Program-made: the position numbers and the translations under genes
The notes under the pieces: model-generated
Told to the model about the DNA's origin: nothing
Seen by the model: the letters and a program-made list of their open reading frames with translations, nothing else
Databases searched by the model: none
Part shown: positions 23,694 to 32,077 of the stretch, piece by piece
Numbering within the stretch: position 1 is the first letter of the stretch
Layout of the letters: the number at the start of each line of letters is the position of its first letter
NCBI RefSeq assembly: GCF_007672725.1
Contig: NZ_VDTC01000001.1
Location: forward strand, 186,001 to 250,000
DNA from: Corynebacterium aurimucosum ATCC 700975
GTDB taxonomy: Bacteria; Actinomycetota; Actinomycetes; Mycobacteriales; Mycobacteriaceae
Direction of reading: 5' to 3'
DNA length: 64,000 bases

Positions 23694-24952
23694 AGTTCAA
23701 CGATTCCCGAGATGGATTTAACGCCAATGAAGATTTCCAGCGCGAGCGCCAAGACGCCGGCGATGAGCAGCCACATCGGCTGCTTGACGCCGTGGGTGAG
23801 GTCATGGCGCTTGAACGCGACCCACATCACCATGGCGAAGGCGATGGGCAGGATGATGCCGTTGAAAGCACCCGCGAAGATGAGAAGTTTTTGCGGTGCG
23901 GAATTAAGAATGCCGAAGAGAATGGCGCAGACCACAATGAAGCCGACGGTGAGGAAGTTGCGGGTCCGCGGGCTGACCTTCTGGGTGGTCACGAAGGTAA
24001 TGGAGGTGTAGGACGCGCCGATGACGGAGGACAGGCCGGCCGCGAAAAGGACGACACCGAAGGCGCGAAGGCCAAACTCGCCGGCGGCCTGGCGGAAGGC
24101 GTCGGCGGCCGTGTTGTCCTCGGAGAGCGCAACACCCGTGGCGACGACACCCAGGACCGCGAGGAAGAGCAGCACGCGCATGATGCCGGTGACGATGATG
24201 CCGAGCACGGAGGTCTTCGTAATCGCGCCGACGTTCTCCGGGCCGGACAGGCCCGAGTCGATGAGGCGATGTGCGCCGGCAAACGTAATGTAGCCGCCCA
24301 CCGTGCCACCGATGAGGGTGGTGATGACGAAGAAGTCAATGCTTTCCGGCATGACGGTATTCTTCAGGGCCTCGCCCACCGGCGGCTGGGAGACAATCGC
24401 CACGTAAAGCATGAGCAGAATCATGATGGCGCCCAGCGCGGCGACGATGCGGTCAAGCGCGACGCCCGCCCGCTTGGACAGGAAGATGAAGATGGCGATG
24501 GCGGAAGCAATGAGGCCGCCGATGCGGGCATCGATGCCCAGCAGGGCGTTAAGACCCAAGCCCGAGCCAGCGATGTTGCCGATGTTAAAGACCATCCCAC
24601 CGATGAAGACGAGAATGGCGAGGAACCATCCGAGGCCAGGCAGAACAGTATTACCCAGCTCGTTGGCACGCATGCCGGAAACAGCGAGGACGCGCCACAC
24701 GTTGAGCTGGATGGCGATGTCGACGATGATCGACAGCGCAATGGCGAAGGCGAAGGCCGCGCCCATCTGCACGGTGAAGACGGAGGTTTGGGTCAAAAAG
24801 CCGGGGCCGATGGCGGAGGTGGCCATGAGGAACATGGCGCCGGCCATGGCGCCGATGCCCTTGGGGGCCTGGGCTTCTTGCGGCGCGTCCTGTGTAGTTC
24901 CCTGGGCTGCTTCCTGGGAAGCTGCGGAGGAATTGGTTGATTCCAAGCTCAT
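23684..24952 (-). CDS. ycsG: NRAMP-related membrane transporter (YcsG-like)
   Basis: Predicted importer for the oxoprolinase cluster, 422 residues with about 11 membrane segments. It shows NRAMP-like features in degenerate form: AIGPGFLTQTSVFTVQMGAAFAFAI near residue 42 in place of DPGN, and a late helix with AAGLSSVIGASYTSI. This branch (YcsG type) is normally linked to pxpA genes, so 5-oxoproline or a related compound is a better guess than divalent metal. The ATG at 24952 was chosen over upstream starts because of AAAGGTG before it. It is translationally joined to ycsI and is divergent from the fad genes, with a palindrome like that of pxpA in its promoter. Confidence 0.85.
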   Translation of the reverse strand: MSLESTNSSAASQEAAQGTTQDAPQEAQAPKGIGAMAGAMFLMATSAIGPGFLTQTSVFTVQMGAAFAFAIALSIIVDIAIQLNVWRVLAVSGMRANELGNTVLPGLGWFLAILVFIGGMVFNIGNIAGSGLGLNALLGIDARIGGLIASAIAIFIFLSKRAGVALDRIVAALGAIMILLMLYVAIVSQPPVGEALKNTVMPESIDFFVITTLIGGTVGGYITFAGAHRLIDSGLSGPENVGAITKTSVLGIIVTGIMRVLLFLAVLGVVATGVALSEDNTAADAFRQAAGEFGLRAFGVVLFAAGLSSVIGASYTSITFVTTQKVSPRTRNFLTVGFIVVCAILFGILNSAPQKLLIFAGAFNGIILPIAFAMVMWVAFKRHDLTHGVKQPMWLLIAGVLALALEIFIGVKSISGIVELWA

Positions 24953-25006
24953 TGTTGGGCACCTTTCGTGACGAAGGTCGCATTTAACGATGGTGAAAGC
25001 ATAAGG

Positions 25007-25019
25007 GTTGTTGAACAAT
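25007..25019. promoter_or_regulatory. Operator-like palindrome upstream of ycsG
   Basis: Reads GTTGTTGAACAAT on this strand (perfect core TTGTTGAACAA), that is ATTGTTCAACAAC on the transcribed strand, against ATTGTTCAACAAT at pxpA. It lies about 55 bp before the ycsG start. Probable shared regulator: the GntR protein encoded at 22060. Confidence 0.6.
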
Positions 25020-25131
25020 CTGTAAACAACGCGGGGGTGGCGCACGTTACACCCACGCCATAACTACAGCCCCTCACACACCTTCCAGTGAAGCTCCGTT
25101 GCATGTGGCGAAAAAGTGACCTAGGATACCT

Positions 25132-25157
25132 ATTTAACTAATGATGATTCGTTAAAT
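25132..25157. promoter_or_regulatory. Dyad upstream of thiolase-fadN operon
   Basis: ATTTAACTAAT-GATG-ATTCGTTAAAT, arms matching at 10 of 11 positions, ends 14 bases before the thiolase ATG. Its core ACTAAT-N4-ATTCGT resembles sites at 31361-31378 and 31475-31490. A TetR regulator encoded at 31512 is the probable binder. Confidence 0.6.
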
Positions 25158-25171
25158 CTACGGAGGAGCTC

Positions 25172-26332
25172 ATGCCCCAAGACATCTACATCGCAGGTGC
25201 CGCACGTCTGCCCATCGGAAAATTCGGCGGTAGCCTGGCCCGTCTTTCCCTTACCGAGCTCGGTTCGCTTGCCGCCGAAGCGGCTATTGAACGTTCGGGG
25301 CTTACTGGTGCAGACCTCGATACCGCCGTGGCCTCCAACGTCATGCCCGTCGTGCCGAAGGACCTCTACCTCTCACGCGCCATTGCCAAGAACGTCGGCA
25401 TGCCGGACTCCTCCACTGCGATGGGCGTCAACCGCCTGTGCGGCTCCGGAGTTCAGGCCGTCATCAGCGCGGCCCAGCTCCTGCAGACTGGCGACGGCTC
25501 CCTGGCGCTGGCCGTCGGCGCGGAATCTATGAGCAACGCGCCCTACTCCGTCGAAGGCGCGCGCTTTGGCAAGCGCATGGGGGACGGCAAGCTCTACGAC
25601 TGGCTCACCGGCGCGCTCTCCTGCCCCTTCGGCACCGGCCACATGGGCGTGACCGCAGAAAACGTCGCCGCGGATAACAACATCTCCCGCGAGCGCCAGG
25701 ACGAGTTCGCCGCTGAATCCCAGGAGCGCGCCGCGAAGGCGTGCGCGGAGGGCGTGCATGCCGAAGAAATCGTTCCGGTCGGTGAGTTGGACTTTGATGA
25801 GGGGGTGCGAGAGACGAGCGTCGAGAAGCTGGCGAAGCTCAAGCCGGTCTTCGTTAAAGATGGAACCGTCACCGCCGGCAATGCCTCCGGCATCAACGAT
25901 GGTGCTGCAGCCGCAGTGCTGGCCACCGCGGAGGAAGTGACCAAGCGCGGCCTGAACCCGCTGGCGAAGATTGTGTCCTGGTCCATCGCGGGTGTGGACC
26001 CGACGCGCATGGGTATTGGCCCGGTCGCCGCCGTCCCGAAGGCGCTTAAGAAGGCCGGTTTGAGCCTAGAGGATATCGACCTCATCGAGTCCAACGAGGC
26101 CTTCGCAGCCCAGGCCATCGCCGTGCAAGACCAGCTGGGCTTCGACCCGGCGAAGACGAATATCTACGGCGGTGCCGTCGCACACGGCCACCCGGTTGGT
26201 GCCACGGGCGTCATCCTGCTGACCAAGCTGGCTTATGCGCTGCGCCGCGAAAGCAAGCGCTATGGCCTGGTCACCATGTGCATCGGCGGCGGTCAGGGAA
26301 TCGCCATGATTATTGAGAACGGAGCGAAGTAA
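25172..26332 (+). CDS. fadA: Acetyl-CoA C-acyltransferase (thiolase)
   Basis: Last step of beta-oxidation, or acetoacetyl-CoA formation. 386 residues, full length. The active-site Cys is in NRLCGSGVQAV near 88, the His in GGAVAHGHPVGATG near 345, and the second Cys in MCIGGGQGIAM near 374. Ribosome site GGAGGAG is strong. The gene abuts the FadN-type gene without a gap (TAA-ATG). The dyad just before the start suggests tight repression when fatty acids are absent. Confidence 0.95.
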   Translation: MPQDIYIAGAARLPIGKFGGSLARLSLTELGSLAAEAAIERSGLTGADLDTAVASNVMPVVPKDLYLSRAIAKNVGMPDSSTAMGVNRLCGSGVQAVISAAQLLQTGDGSLALAVGAESMSNAPYSVEGARFGKRMGDGKLYDWLTGALSCPFGTGHMGVTAENVAADNNISRERQDEFAAESQERAAKACAEGVHAEEIVPVGELDFDEGVRETSVEKLAKLKPVFVKDGTVTAGNASGINDGAAAAVLATAEEVTKRGLNPLAKIVSWSIAGVDPTRMGIGPVAAVPKALKKAGLSLEDIDLIESNEAFAAQAIAVQDQLGFDPAKTNIYGGAVAHGHPVGATGVILLTKLAYALRRESKRYGLVTMCIGGGQGIAMIIENGAK

Positions 26333-28558
26333 ATGAGCATCACCAAAGTAGCCGTCATCGGCGCCGGTTCCATGGGTTCCGGCATCGCCGCCCTCTGCGC
26401 GTCCGCTGGGATGGACGTTGTCCTGCTGGACCAGAACGCGGAAGGCGCGCAGCGCGGCGTCGACATCCAGCTCAAGCGCAAAGGCTTCCACCTGCCAGAG
26501 TTCGCCGAGCGCGTGCGCGCCAGCGATGACTACGCGCTGTTGGAGGACCGCGAGTGGGTCATCGAGGCCATCTTCGAGGACCTCGGCGCCAAGCACTCGC
26601 TCTACGAGGCCATCGAGCCTTATTTGTCTGCGGATGCTCTGTTGAGCTCGAACACCTCGACCCTGCCCCTGGCCTCTCTTCTTGAGGGCGTTCCGGAGAC
26701 CCGCCACGACAAGTTCGCCATCACGCACTTCTTCAATCCGCCGAAGGTCATGCGCCTCGTGGAGCTCATTGCCTCCGGCCCCACGGAGGCCGCTCTGCGC
26801 ACGACCATTGAGCAAACCCTGGGCAAGATTGCGCTCGAATGCCGCGACACCCCGGGTTTCATTGCCAACCGCGTGGGCTGCTACTGGATGGCCGCCGGTG
26901 TGGCACGCGCCCGCGAGTTCGACGTGAGCTACGAGCTTGCCGACGCCTCCTTCGGCCGTGCCTTCGGCATTCCGCGCACCGGTATTTTCGGGCTGCTCGA
27001 TTACATCGGCCTCCAGCTGGTCAAGCCGATTTGGAAGTCTTTGGAGACGGCCCTGCCGGCGGGCGATCCGCTTCTTGACGTCCCCCTCGGCGATGACTCC
27101 TTTATCGAAGGTCTCGTTTCTCGAGGGCTCACCGGCCGCACCGGTGACGGCGGCTTTTACCGCGGCCGTGACGAGGTCATCAACGCCTCCTACGAATACG
27201 TACCCCGCACTCAGCCCACCGATCCTGTCGTGGGACTCAAAGATCCGCGCGAGGTCATGGAGACCGATTCGCCGGGCGGCCGTTTTGCCCGCGCCGTCTT
27301 CCTCGGCACGCTGGCGTACTGCTGCGAGGTCGCACCTGACATTGCGGACCACGTGGGCCTCATCGACGAGGGCCTTACTCTTGGTTTCGGCTGGAAGAAG
27401 GGCATCTTCGCGCTTGCCGACGCCATCGGCATCGACTGGGTCGCCTCCGCCTACGGCTCCAACGTCCCGGCCTTGGTCTCCGCCGCGGCTTCGGCGGGCG
27501 GTTTTTACGGCAAGGGCTCGGTGCTCTCCTCGACCGGTTCGCGTCAGGAGCTCACTCCGCGCGAGGGCGTTGTCACCCTGGCTTCCTTGGATGCGGAGAC
27601 CATCGTGTCTCAGGAGGCGGGCGCTGTCCACACGGTCTCCACCCCGGCTGGCCGCATTGGCATCATCGACCTGCACACGCCGATGAACTCCCTGCCGACC
27701 CCAGCTCTCGAGGTCATTCGCGCTGCTCTCGACGCTGTATCCTCCTCCAACCTTGTCGCGCTGGTTATCAGCAACGACAAGCCGGTCTTCTGCGCGGGTG
27801 CGGACCTGGCTTCTATTGCGGCTGCGGGCGAATCGGGTTCTGCTTCGCGCGTCGAATCTTTGATTGCGGATGGCTCGAAGACCCTGCGTGCACTCAAGTT
27901 CGCTCCGGTCCCCGTGGTGGCAGCTGTGCGTGGCGTGGCCTTGGGCGGTGGCTTTGAAACTGCGCTGGCCTGCGACCGCATCGTGGCGCACGCCGATACG
28001 CGCCTCGGCTTCCCGGAGCGCACCGTGGGCTTGTACCCCGGCTGGACGGGAACCATCTCTTCGCTGGAGCGCCTCAAGGCGGCCGGTGTAGAAGACTATC
28101 ACCAGAAGGCCTTCGACTTCATCGCCTCGGCCCGCAACTTCTCCTCGGCTTTCGAAGCGCAAAAGGCTGGCTTCCTCTCCTCCGATGACGTCGTGCTCAT
28201 GTCCTTCGACCACGTCCTCGCCCGCGCTTTGTGCGAAGCTGCCGACCTGGCTGCCTCCTACACCCCGCCCGCGGACGCTTCTATCGAGATGTACTCCGGC
28301 TCCCCCGCCTTGGACCGCGACTGGCCCATCGACGGCACCACCGAGAACGACCACGTCATCGTGGCCAAGCTCGCCGAGATGTACACCGCTCCCAGCTCCA
28401 CCTCCGCTGCTCCCGACTCCAATACAACCCCGGTTTCGCTGAGCTTCACCGAGTTCTGCGAGCGCGAAGTGGAGTACGACGTGCCACTGGTCCTCCTCCC
28501 GGCCAACGTGGAGCGCGCCAAGCACATGGCAGCCACCCGCAAGCCCCTCAATAACTAG
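26333..28558 (+). CDS. fadN: 3-hydroxyacyl-CoA dehydrogenase / enoyl-CoA hydratase fusion (FadN type)
   Basis: Carries the two middle steps of beta-oxidation in one protein of 741 residues. The dehydrogenase half comes first: NAD site VIGAGSMGSGIAALCASAG at residue 8 and THFFNPPKVMRLVELI near 128 with the catalytic His. The hydratase half is C-terminal: FCAGADL near 485, VRGVALGGGFETALACDRI near 528 and LGFPERTVGLYPGWTG near 555. The order is that of Bacillus FadN, not of E. coli FadB. Together with fadA before it and the acyl-CoA dehydrogenase at 30159 it rebuilds a fadNAE-like pathway. Confidence 0.93.
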   Translation: MSITKVAVIGAGSMGSGIAALCASAGMDVVLLDQNAEGAQRGVDIQLKRKGFHLPEFAERVRASDDYALLEDREWVIEAIFEDLGAKHSLYEAIEPYLSADALLSSNTSTLPLASLLEGVPETRHDKFAITHFFNPPKVMRLVELIASGPTEAALRTTIEQTLGKIALECRDTPGFIANRVGCYWMAAGVARAREFDVSYELADASFGRAFGIPRTGIFGLLDYIGLQLVKPIWKSLETALPAGDPLLDVPLGDDSFIEGLVSRGLTGRTGDGGFYRGRDEVINASYEYVPRTQPTDPVVGLKDPREVMETDSPGGRFARAVFLGTLAYCCEVAPDIADHVGLIDEGLTLGFGWKKGIFALADAIGIDWVASAYGSNVPALVSAAASAGGFYGKGSVLSSTGSRQELTPREGVVTLASLDAETIVSQEAGAVHTVSTPAGRIGIIDLHTPMNSLPTPALEVIRAALDAVSSSNLVALVISNDKPVFCAGADLASIAAAGESGSASRVESLIADGSKTLRALKFAPVPVVAAVRGVALGGGFETALACDRIVAHADTRLGFPERTVGLYPGWTGTISSLERLKAAGVEDYHQKAFDFIASARNFSSAFEAQKAGFLSSDDVVLMSFDHVLARALCEAADLAASYTPPADASIEMYSGSPALDRDWPIDGTTENDHVIVAKLAEMYTAPSSTSAAPDSNTTPVSLSFTEFCEREVEYDVPLVLLPANVERAKHMAATRKPLNN

Positions 28559-28581
28559 CCTCGGCCGCTTCCATTTCCCAT

Positions 28582-28615
28582 CCCCGCTCCTATCTTCGGA
28601 GCGGGGCTTCTCCTT
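28582..28615 (+). terminator. Terminator after fadN
   Basis: CCCCGCTCC (28582-28590) pairs with GGAGCGGGG (28598-28606), 7-base loop, followed by a pyrimidine-rich CTTCTCCTTGTT. Confidence 0.75.
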
Positions 28616-28724
28616 GTTCGTTGCGACCTAGACCGGCAATTGACAGGCAGGTTTAAGGTGGTCACTTGCAAGTTTGAGCTGGGCATTCTCTTTACAGCTT
28701 CTAGCCTTGCACTTCTAGCCTTGC

Positions 28725-28854
28725 ACATGGTTCCACTCAAAAGGCATTAGTCACATGGTTTACTTGCCCCCAAGTAAACCATCTAGGCGTTTACAAACGG
28801 TTCGTTTGCCCCCAAACAAACCTTCTCACTAATGCCTTCTGAATGAAACCATCT
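28725..28854. repeat. Nested-hairpin intergenic element, copy 2
   Basis: Between convergent genes. Outer arms ATGGTT / AACCAT; second arms AAGGCATTAGT (28741-28751) / ACTAATGCCTT (28828-28838), perfect 11 bp; hairpin 1 ATGGTTTACTTG-CCCC-CAAGTAAACCAT (28755-28782), perfect 12 bp; hairpin 2 GGTTCGTTTG-CCCC-CAAACAAACC (28799-28822), one mismatch. Just before it, TTCTAGCCTTGCAC is repeated in tandem near 28698-28725. The layout matches copy 1 while arm sequences differ, so structure is kept more than sequence. Confidence 0.85.
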
Positions 28855-28885
28855 GGCGGCGCCTTCGCGCTGGCAAGGAGGCTCG

Positions 28886-29797
28886 CTAGGCTGAACGAGG
28901 TTGCACGGTGTTTAACGCACCGCGCACCTCGTTAAGAACCCGTTCTCGGTTCTGGAGAAGATCCCGTGGTGAGTAACGCAACACGATGTATCCGAGATTC
29001 TGAAGGTATTTCTCTCTTTGCCGCTCAGCCCGTATCACCGCTTCGGTAGATTTTCCGTAGGTCGCTCCGTCGTACTTCACAGCGCCGTCTATTTCCATGA
29101 TGATTTTGCCGTTGATAAGCAAGTCCGGCCGATACCCACCCTGAAGCTCTGGCTGAACCACGAGTTTCTTTCCCAGGCCTTCCACAATCAACATGCCGCG
29201 AGCAAAGGACTCATAGGGAGATTCGGCGAGGGTGGTGGCATGCGAAACTACTCTCCTAGCTTGAGCTGCACCTTTTACACGGCCCATTGCCGTGATCATT
29301 GACCGTAGTTCGTCAACGCTAACGAGTCGTTTGCGCAAAGCGGAGTCGACAGCCATCAACCCTTCCTCAAACGTCGCAAGCCGTGCGACGTCGATGCAGG
29401 TGCGCGCAACCGACGTGCACCGAAGCCCGAAGCGCTCCATAATGTCTGAGGCTGGCAGCCACATTTTTCGGTACATCACCTTGCTATCCCATTGTCGGCG
29501 CGGCGGAACTGTTTTGGACTGCCGTGCTAGAACAACCTGTGCGTCCCGAGACGACAGCGTCCACAAGCCCAACAGTTTGGCCGCAGATCTTTCCACGAGA
29601 ACTGAACGATGAGCGCTACGCCCGAAGGCAACGATGTCAAAGAGATGGCGTTGGTAGTAAGGAAGAGTTGAATAATACTCGCTGTTTATAGCGTAACGCG
29701 AGGTGAGGCGAATAAGTTCACCTGAAGCAAGCTGTTTCCACACGGAGTGGTCGTTCGAAAGGGGTCGTAGGTAAATGAGGTGTGAATCGTCAATCAT
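28886..29797 (-). CDS. DUF559-type protein with C-terminal Vsr/restriction-endonuclease-like fold
   Basis: 303 residues from the ATG at 29797. The N-terminal two thirds resemble the AbiEi-like proteins of actinobacteria (YQRHLFDIVAFGRSAHRSVLVERSAAKLLGLW near 48), and the C-terminus is a nuclease-like fold: SPYESFARGMLI near 200, PELQGGYRPDLLINGKIIMEIDGAVKYDG near 230 (D, E, D as possible metal ligands) and LGYIVLRYSPRDLL near 280. Such genes are common as single genes in Corynebacterium; a role in defence or DNA repair is possible but unproven. No antitoxin-like partner adjoins. Confidence 0.65.
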   Translation of the reverse strand: MIDDSHLIYLRPLSNDHSVWKQLASGELIRLTSRYAINSEYYSTLPYYQRHLFDIVAFGRSAHRSVLVERSAAKLLGLWTLSSRDAQVVLARQSKTVPPRRQWDSKVMYRKMWLPASDIMERFGLRCTSVARTCIDVARLATFEEGLMAVDSALRKRLVSVDELRSMITAMGRVKGAAQARRVVSHATTLAESPYESFARGMLIVEGLGKKLVVQPELQGGYRPDLLINGKIIMEIDGAVKYDGATYGKSTEAVIRAERQREKYLQNLGYIVLRYSPRDLLQNRERVLNEVRGALNTVQPRSA

Positions 29798-29904
29798 GCT
29801 TCCATCATCGTGGCTTCCAGCCCTCAAAAGCTACGGTCGATTCCCCGCCTGTGGATAACTTCAACTCATCCATCTCATTGGCTGATCCTTCAACAAAGTA
29901 ATCC

Positions 29905-30048
29905 ACAAGGTTTCACTTACAAGGCTTCACTCAGAAGTCTCTAGTCAAAAGGCTCGTTTGCGCCCAAGTAAACCTTCTAGCAGCAAAAAGAAGGTTCGTT
30001 TGCCCCCAAACAAACCTTCTCACTAATGCCTTCTGAGCAGAACCATCT
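29905..30048. repeat. Nested-hairpin intergenic element, copy 3 (decayed)
   Basis: Hairpin 2 is AGAAGGTTCGTTTG (29989-30002), CCCC, CAAACAAACCTTCT (30007-30020), one mismatch. Hairpin 1 is imperfect (GGCTCGTTTG-CGCC-CAAGTAAACC). The outer arms are partly lost: ACTAATGCCTTCT is present on the right but its left partner has changed to AGAAGTCTCTAGT. It lies between two genes read in the same direction. Confidence 0.75.
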
Positions 30049-30075
30049 TCGACCGCTCACGGCGGTTCCAACAGA

Positions 30076-30106
30076 GGCCTCCCAACCAGGACTCGAACCT
30101 AGAGGG
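30076..30106 (-). other. tRNA T-arm-like remnant
   Basis: On the minus strand CTAGGTTCGAGTCCTGG fits a tRNA T stem-loop (GGTTCGAGTCC B-box; CTAGG pairs with CCTGG with one G-T), followed by TTGGGAG as a possible acceptor arm. No matching D arm, anticodon arm or 5' acceptor strand is seen, so this is at best a fragment. Confidence 0.3.
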
Positions 30107-30158
30107 GCCGCGATAGTGGGGAAAAATGGGCACGGTGAAATAGAGCCCCTTCGAATCG

Positions 30159-31334
30159 CTATTTGTAGGCCGAGAAGCCCGTAATCTTCTTGCCCATAAT
30201 GAGGGACTGCACGGTATCCGTGCCCTCGTAGGTGTGCATTGCCTCGATGTCCGCGAAGTGGCGCGCGATGTCGTTCTCCAGCAAAATGCCAACCCCGCCA
30301 AGCATGTCACGAGCATCGGAGGCGATACGGCGAGCAGCACGCGTGTTGTGGAGCTTCGCCGCCGAGGCCTGCTCCGGCAACAACGTACCTGCGGTTTCGC
30401 GTAATGAGACCTCACGGCACGTAAGCATCATCTGGCTCAAATCCAGGACCATGTTGGCCAAGCGCTGCTGAATGATCTGTGCCTTCGCCAGCTCGCGGCC
30501 AAACTGGACGCGCTCGAGCACATACGAGCGGGCAATCTCATAACAGGCCACCGCCGAACCCAGCGCCATCCAGGACACACCAATGCGTGTAGCAGTCAGC
30601 ACGCGGGAAACATCCTTGAAGCTGCGACAACCCGGCAATTGGTTGGCGGCGGGGATACGACAGTCGGTCAACGTAATGTGCGCCTGGTGGATGGCCCGCA
30701 GAGAGAGCTTGCCCTCAATCACGGATGCCGAATAACCGGGGGCCTCCTGCGGAACGATGAAACCGCCAACGTTGCCATCCTCCATGCGCGCATAGATGAT
30801 CGTGACGCCACCGGAAGCACCATTACCAATCCACTTCTTCTCGCCGTTCAGGACCCACTCATCGCCATCGCGCACCGCGGTGGTCTCCAGGGCAATCGAA
30901 TCCGAACCGTGGGCCGGCTCCGTCAACCCAAAAGCCCCGAGCAGCGAGCACGAAGCCATCCGCGGCAAGTATGAAGCCTGCTGCTCCGGAGAACCCAACA
31001 TAGAAATAGAGCGCATAGCCAGCCCCGCCTGCACCGCAATCACCGTACCCATCGAGGCATCCGCACGTGTGACCTCCATGAGCGCCAAGCCGGCACCGAG
31101 CGTGGACATCTGCTCGTGGCCTTCCACTGCCAAACCATCCGTCATCACGTCCAAGTCGCCCAACCGCTGAACCAAGTCCAGCGGGTATTCCGCAGCCTGC
31201 CAATGCTGGTTAATCACCGAAGCAGAGTACTCGCGGAAGCGAGCAGCTCGCTTCCACCCCGCAGCATCGGCCTCAGAGAGGTTGTCAAAAACGCCCAGGA
31301 AGTCAGTGGTGGGCTCGAAGAGGTTGTGGGACAT
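30159..31334 (-). CDS. fadE: Acyl-CoA dehydrogenase
   Basis: FAD-dependent first step of beta-oxidation or of a dicarboxylic acyl-CoA. The ATG at 31334 follows GGAGGA and gives 391 residues. Typical features: LGAFGLTEPAHGSDSIALETTA near 130, EWVLNGEKKWIGNGASGGVTIIYAR near 155, RVQFGRELAKAQIIQQRLANM near 270, DMLGGVGILLEN near 345 and MHTYEGTDTVQSLIMGKKITGFSAYK at the end. The EGT with Glu as base and the ITG ending resemble the glutaryl-CoA dehydrogenase branch, but long-chain use fits the neighbouring fad genes better. Its promoter has the shared fad dyad. Confidence 0.9.
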   Translation of the reverse strand: MSHNLFEPTTDFLGVFDNLSEADAAGWKRAARFREYSASVINQHWQAAEYPLDLVQRLGDLDVMTDGLAVEGHEQMSTLGAGLALMEVTRADASMGTVIAVQAGLAMRSISMLGSPEQQASYLPRMASCSLLGAFGLTEPAHGSDSIALETTAVRDGDEWVLNGEKKWIGNGASGGVTIIYARMEDGNVGGFIVPQEAPGYSASVIEGKLSLRAIHQAHITLTDCRIPAANQLPGCRSFKDVSRVLTATRIGVSWMALGSAVACYEIARSYVLERVQFGRELAKAQIIQQRLANMVLDLSQMMLTCREVSLRETAGTLLPEQASAAKLHNTRAARRIASDARDMLGGVGILLENDIARHFADIEAMHTYEGTDTVQSLIMGKKITGFSAYK

Positions 31335-31360
31335 GGTCAATCCTCCAACAAACAGGCAAT

Positions 31361-31378
31361 ACGAATGACGATTAGCGT
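31361..31378. promoter_or_regulatory. fad-type dyad upstream of fadE
   Basis: ACGAAT-GACG-ATTAGCGT, about 30 bp before the acyl-CoA dehydrogenase start. Same half-site spacing as the thiolase promoter site and the tetR promoter site. Confidence 0.55.
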
Positions 31379-31474
31379 CAATTGTGACCTGACTCTCTCC
31401 CCCTGTCAAGTCTGCCAAGAGCAACCACACTGTCCGAAAGCACACGTTCTCCCCCACCCCATAGCACCGGGTAT

Positions 31475-31490
31475 ACTAACCGCCATTAGC
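31475..31490. promoter_or_regulatory. fad-type dyad upstream of tetR
   Basis: ACTAAC-CGCC-ATTAGC lies 22-37 bases before the TetR start and overlaps its probable -10 region (TATACT at 31472). Fits autoregulation by the TetR protein. Confidence 0.5.
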
Positions 31491-31511
31491 TTAATGAGGA
31501 GGACGCCCGCC

Positions 31512-32069
31512 ATGGCCAACCAAAGACGCCGCGACCAAATCGCCGCCGCCGCACTCGACCTCTTTGACCAGCGCGGCTACCACGCCACCGGCATGGAGGA
31601 CATCGCCAAAGCCGTCGGCATGCGCGCCTCCAGCCTCTATAACCACTTCTCCTCCAAGCAGGAACTTCTCGCCGAAGTCACCATCACCGCCATGGAGGAC
31701 CTCCTTCGCGCCAATGCCGCTTGCCTCGCCGGGCTGAAAGACCCCCGCGACAAGCTCGTTGCCACCATGAAAGCCCACGTCATCTACCACGCCACCCACG
31801 CCCGGCGCGTCCGCGTGGTCAACAACGAGCTCACCAACCTCGAAGAGCCCCACAAGTCCGTCGTCCTGCAGCTGCGCCGCGATTATGTCGCCCGCTGGAT
31901 GGCCGTGGTCAACGAGGGCGACTTCCACGCCGAAAACCTCAAAATCGCCTGCTGGGCGCTCATCGACATGGGCATCGGCGTCGCCCAATGGTTTAGCCCC
32001 GACGGTGACTACACCGCCGAGGCTTTAGGTGATATGTACGGCCAGTTCGCCCTGCGCCAACTTACCTAG
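31512..32069 (+). CDS. TetR-family regulator of the fatty-acid genes
   Basis: 185 residues, ATG after a strong GAGGAGG site. N-terminal helix-turn-helix: RRDQIAAAALDLFDQRGYHATGMEDIAKAVGMRASSLYNHFSSKQELLAEV. The C-terminal ligand domain (HVIYHATHARRVRVVNNELTNLEEPHKSVVLQLRRDYVARW) resembles the KstR2/FadR-like branch that senses acyl-CoA. It is divergent from fadE and its own promoter contains the same dyad as the fadE and thiolase promoters, so it probably represses the fad genes and itself. The inducer is inferred to be an acyl-CoA. Confidence 0.88.
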   Translation: MANQRRRDQIAAAALDLFDQRGYHATGMEDIAKAVGMRASSLYNHFSSKQELLAEVTITAMEDLLRANAACLAGLKDPRDKLVATMKAHVIYHATHARRVRVVNNELTNLEEPHKSVVLQLRRDYVARWMAVVNEGDFHAENLKIACWALIDMGIGVAQWFSPDGDYTAEALGDMYGQFALRQLT

Positions 32070-32077
32070 GAACTTAC

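Noticed and set aside
26066..28525. An 819-codon open frame on the minus strand over fadA-fadN
   Set aside because: Antisense shadow of clear beta-oxidation genes; no motifs and no start signal.
31116..31511. Extension of the TetR gene into the fadE gene
   Set aside because: The frame is antisense to fadE and crosses the promoter dyads; a strong GAGGAGG precedes the ATG at 31512.
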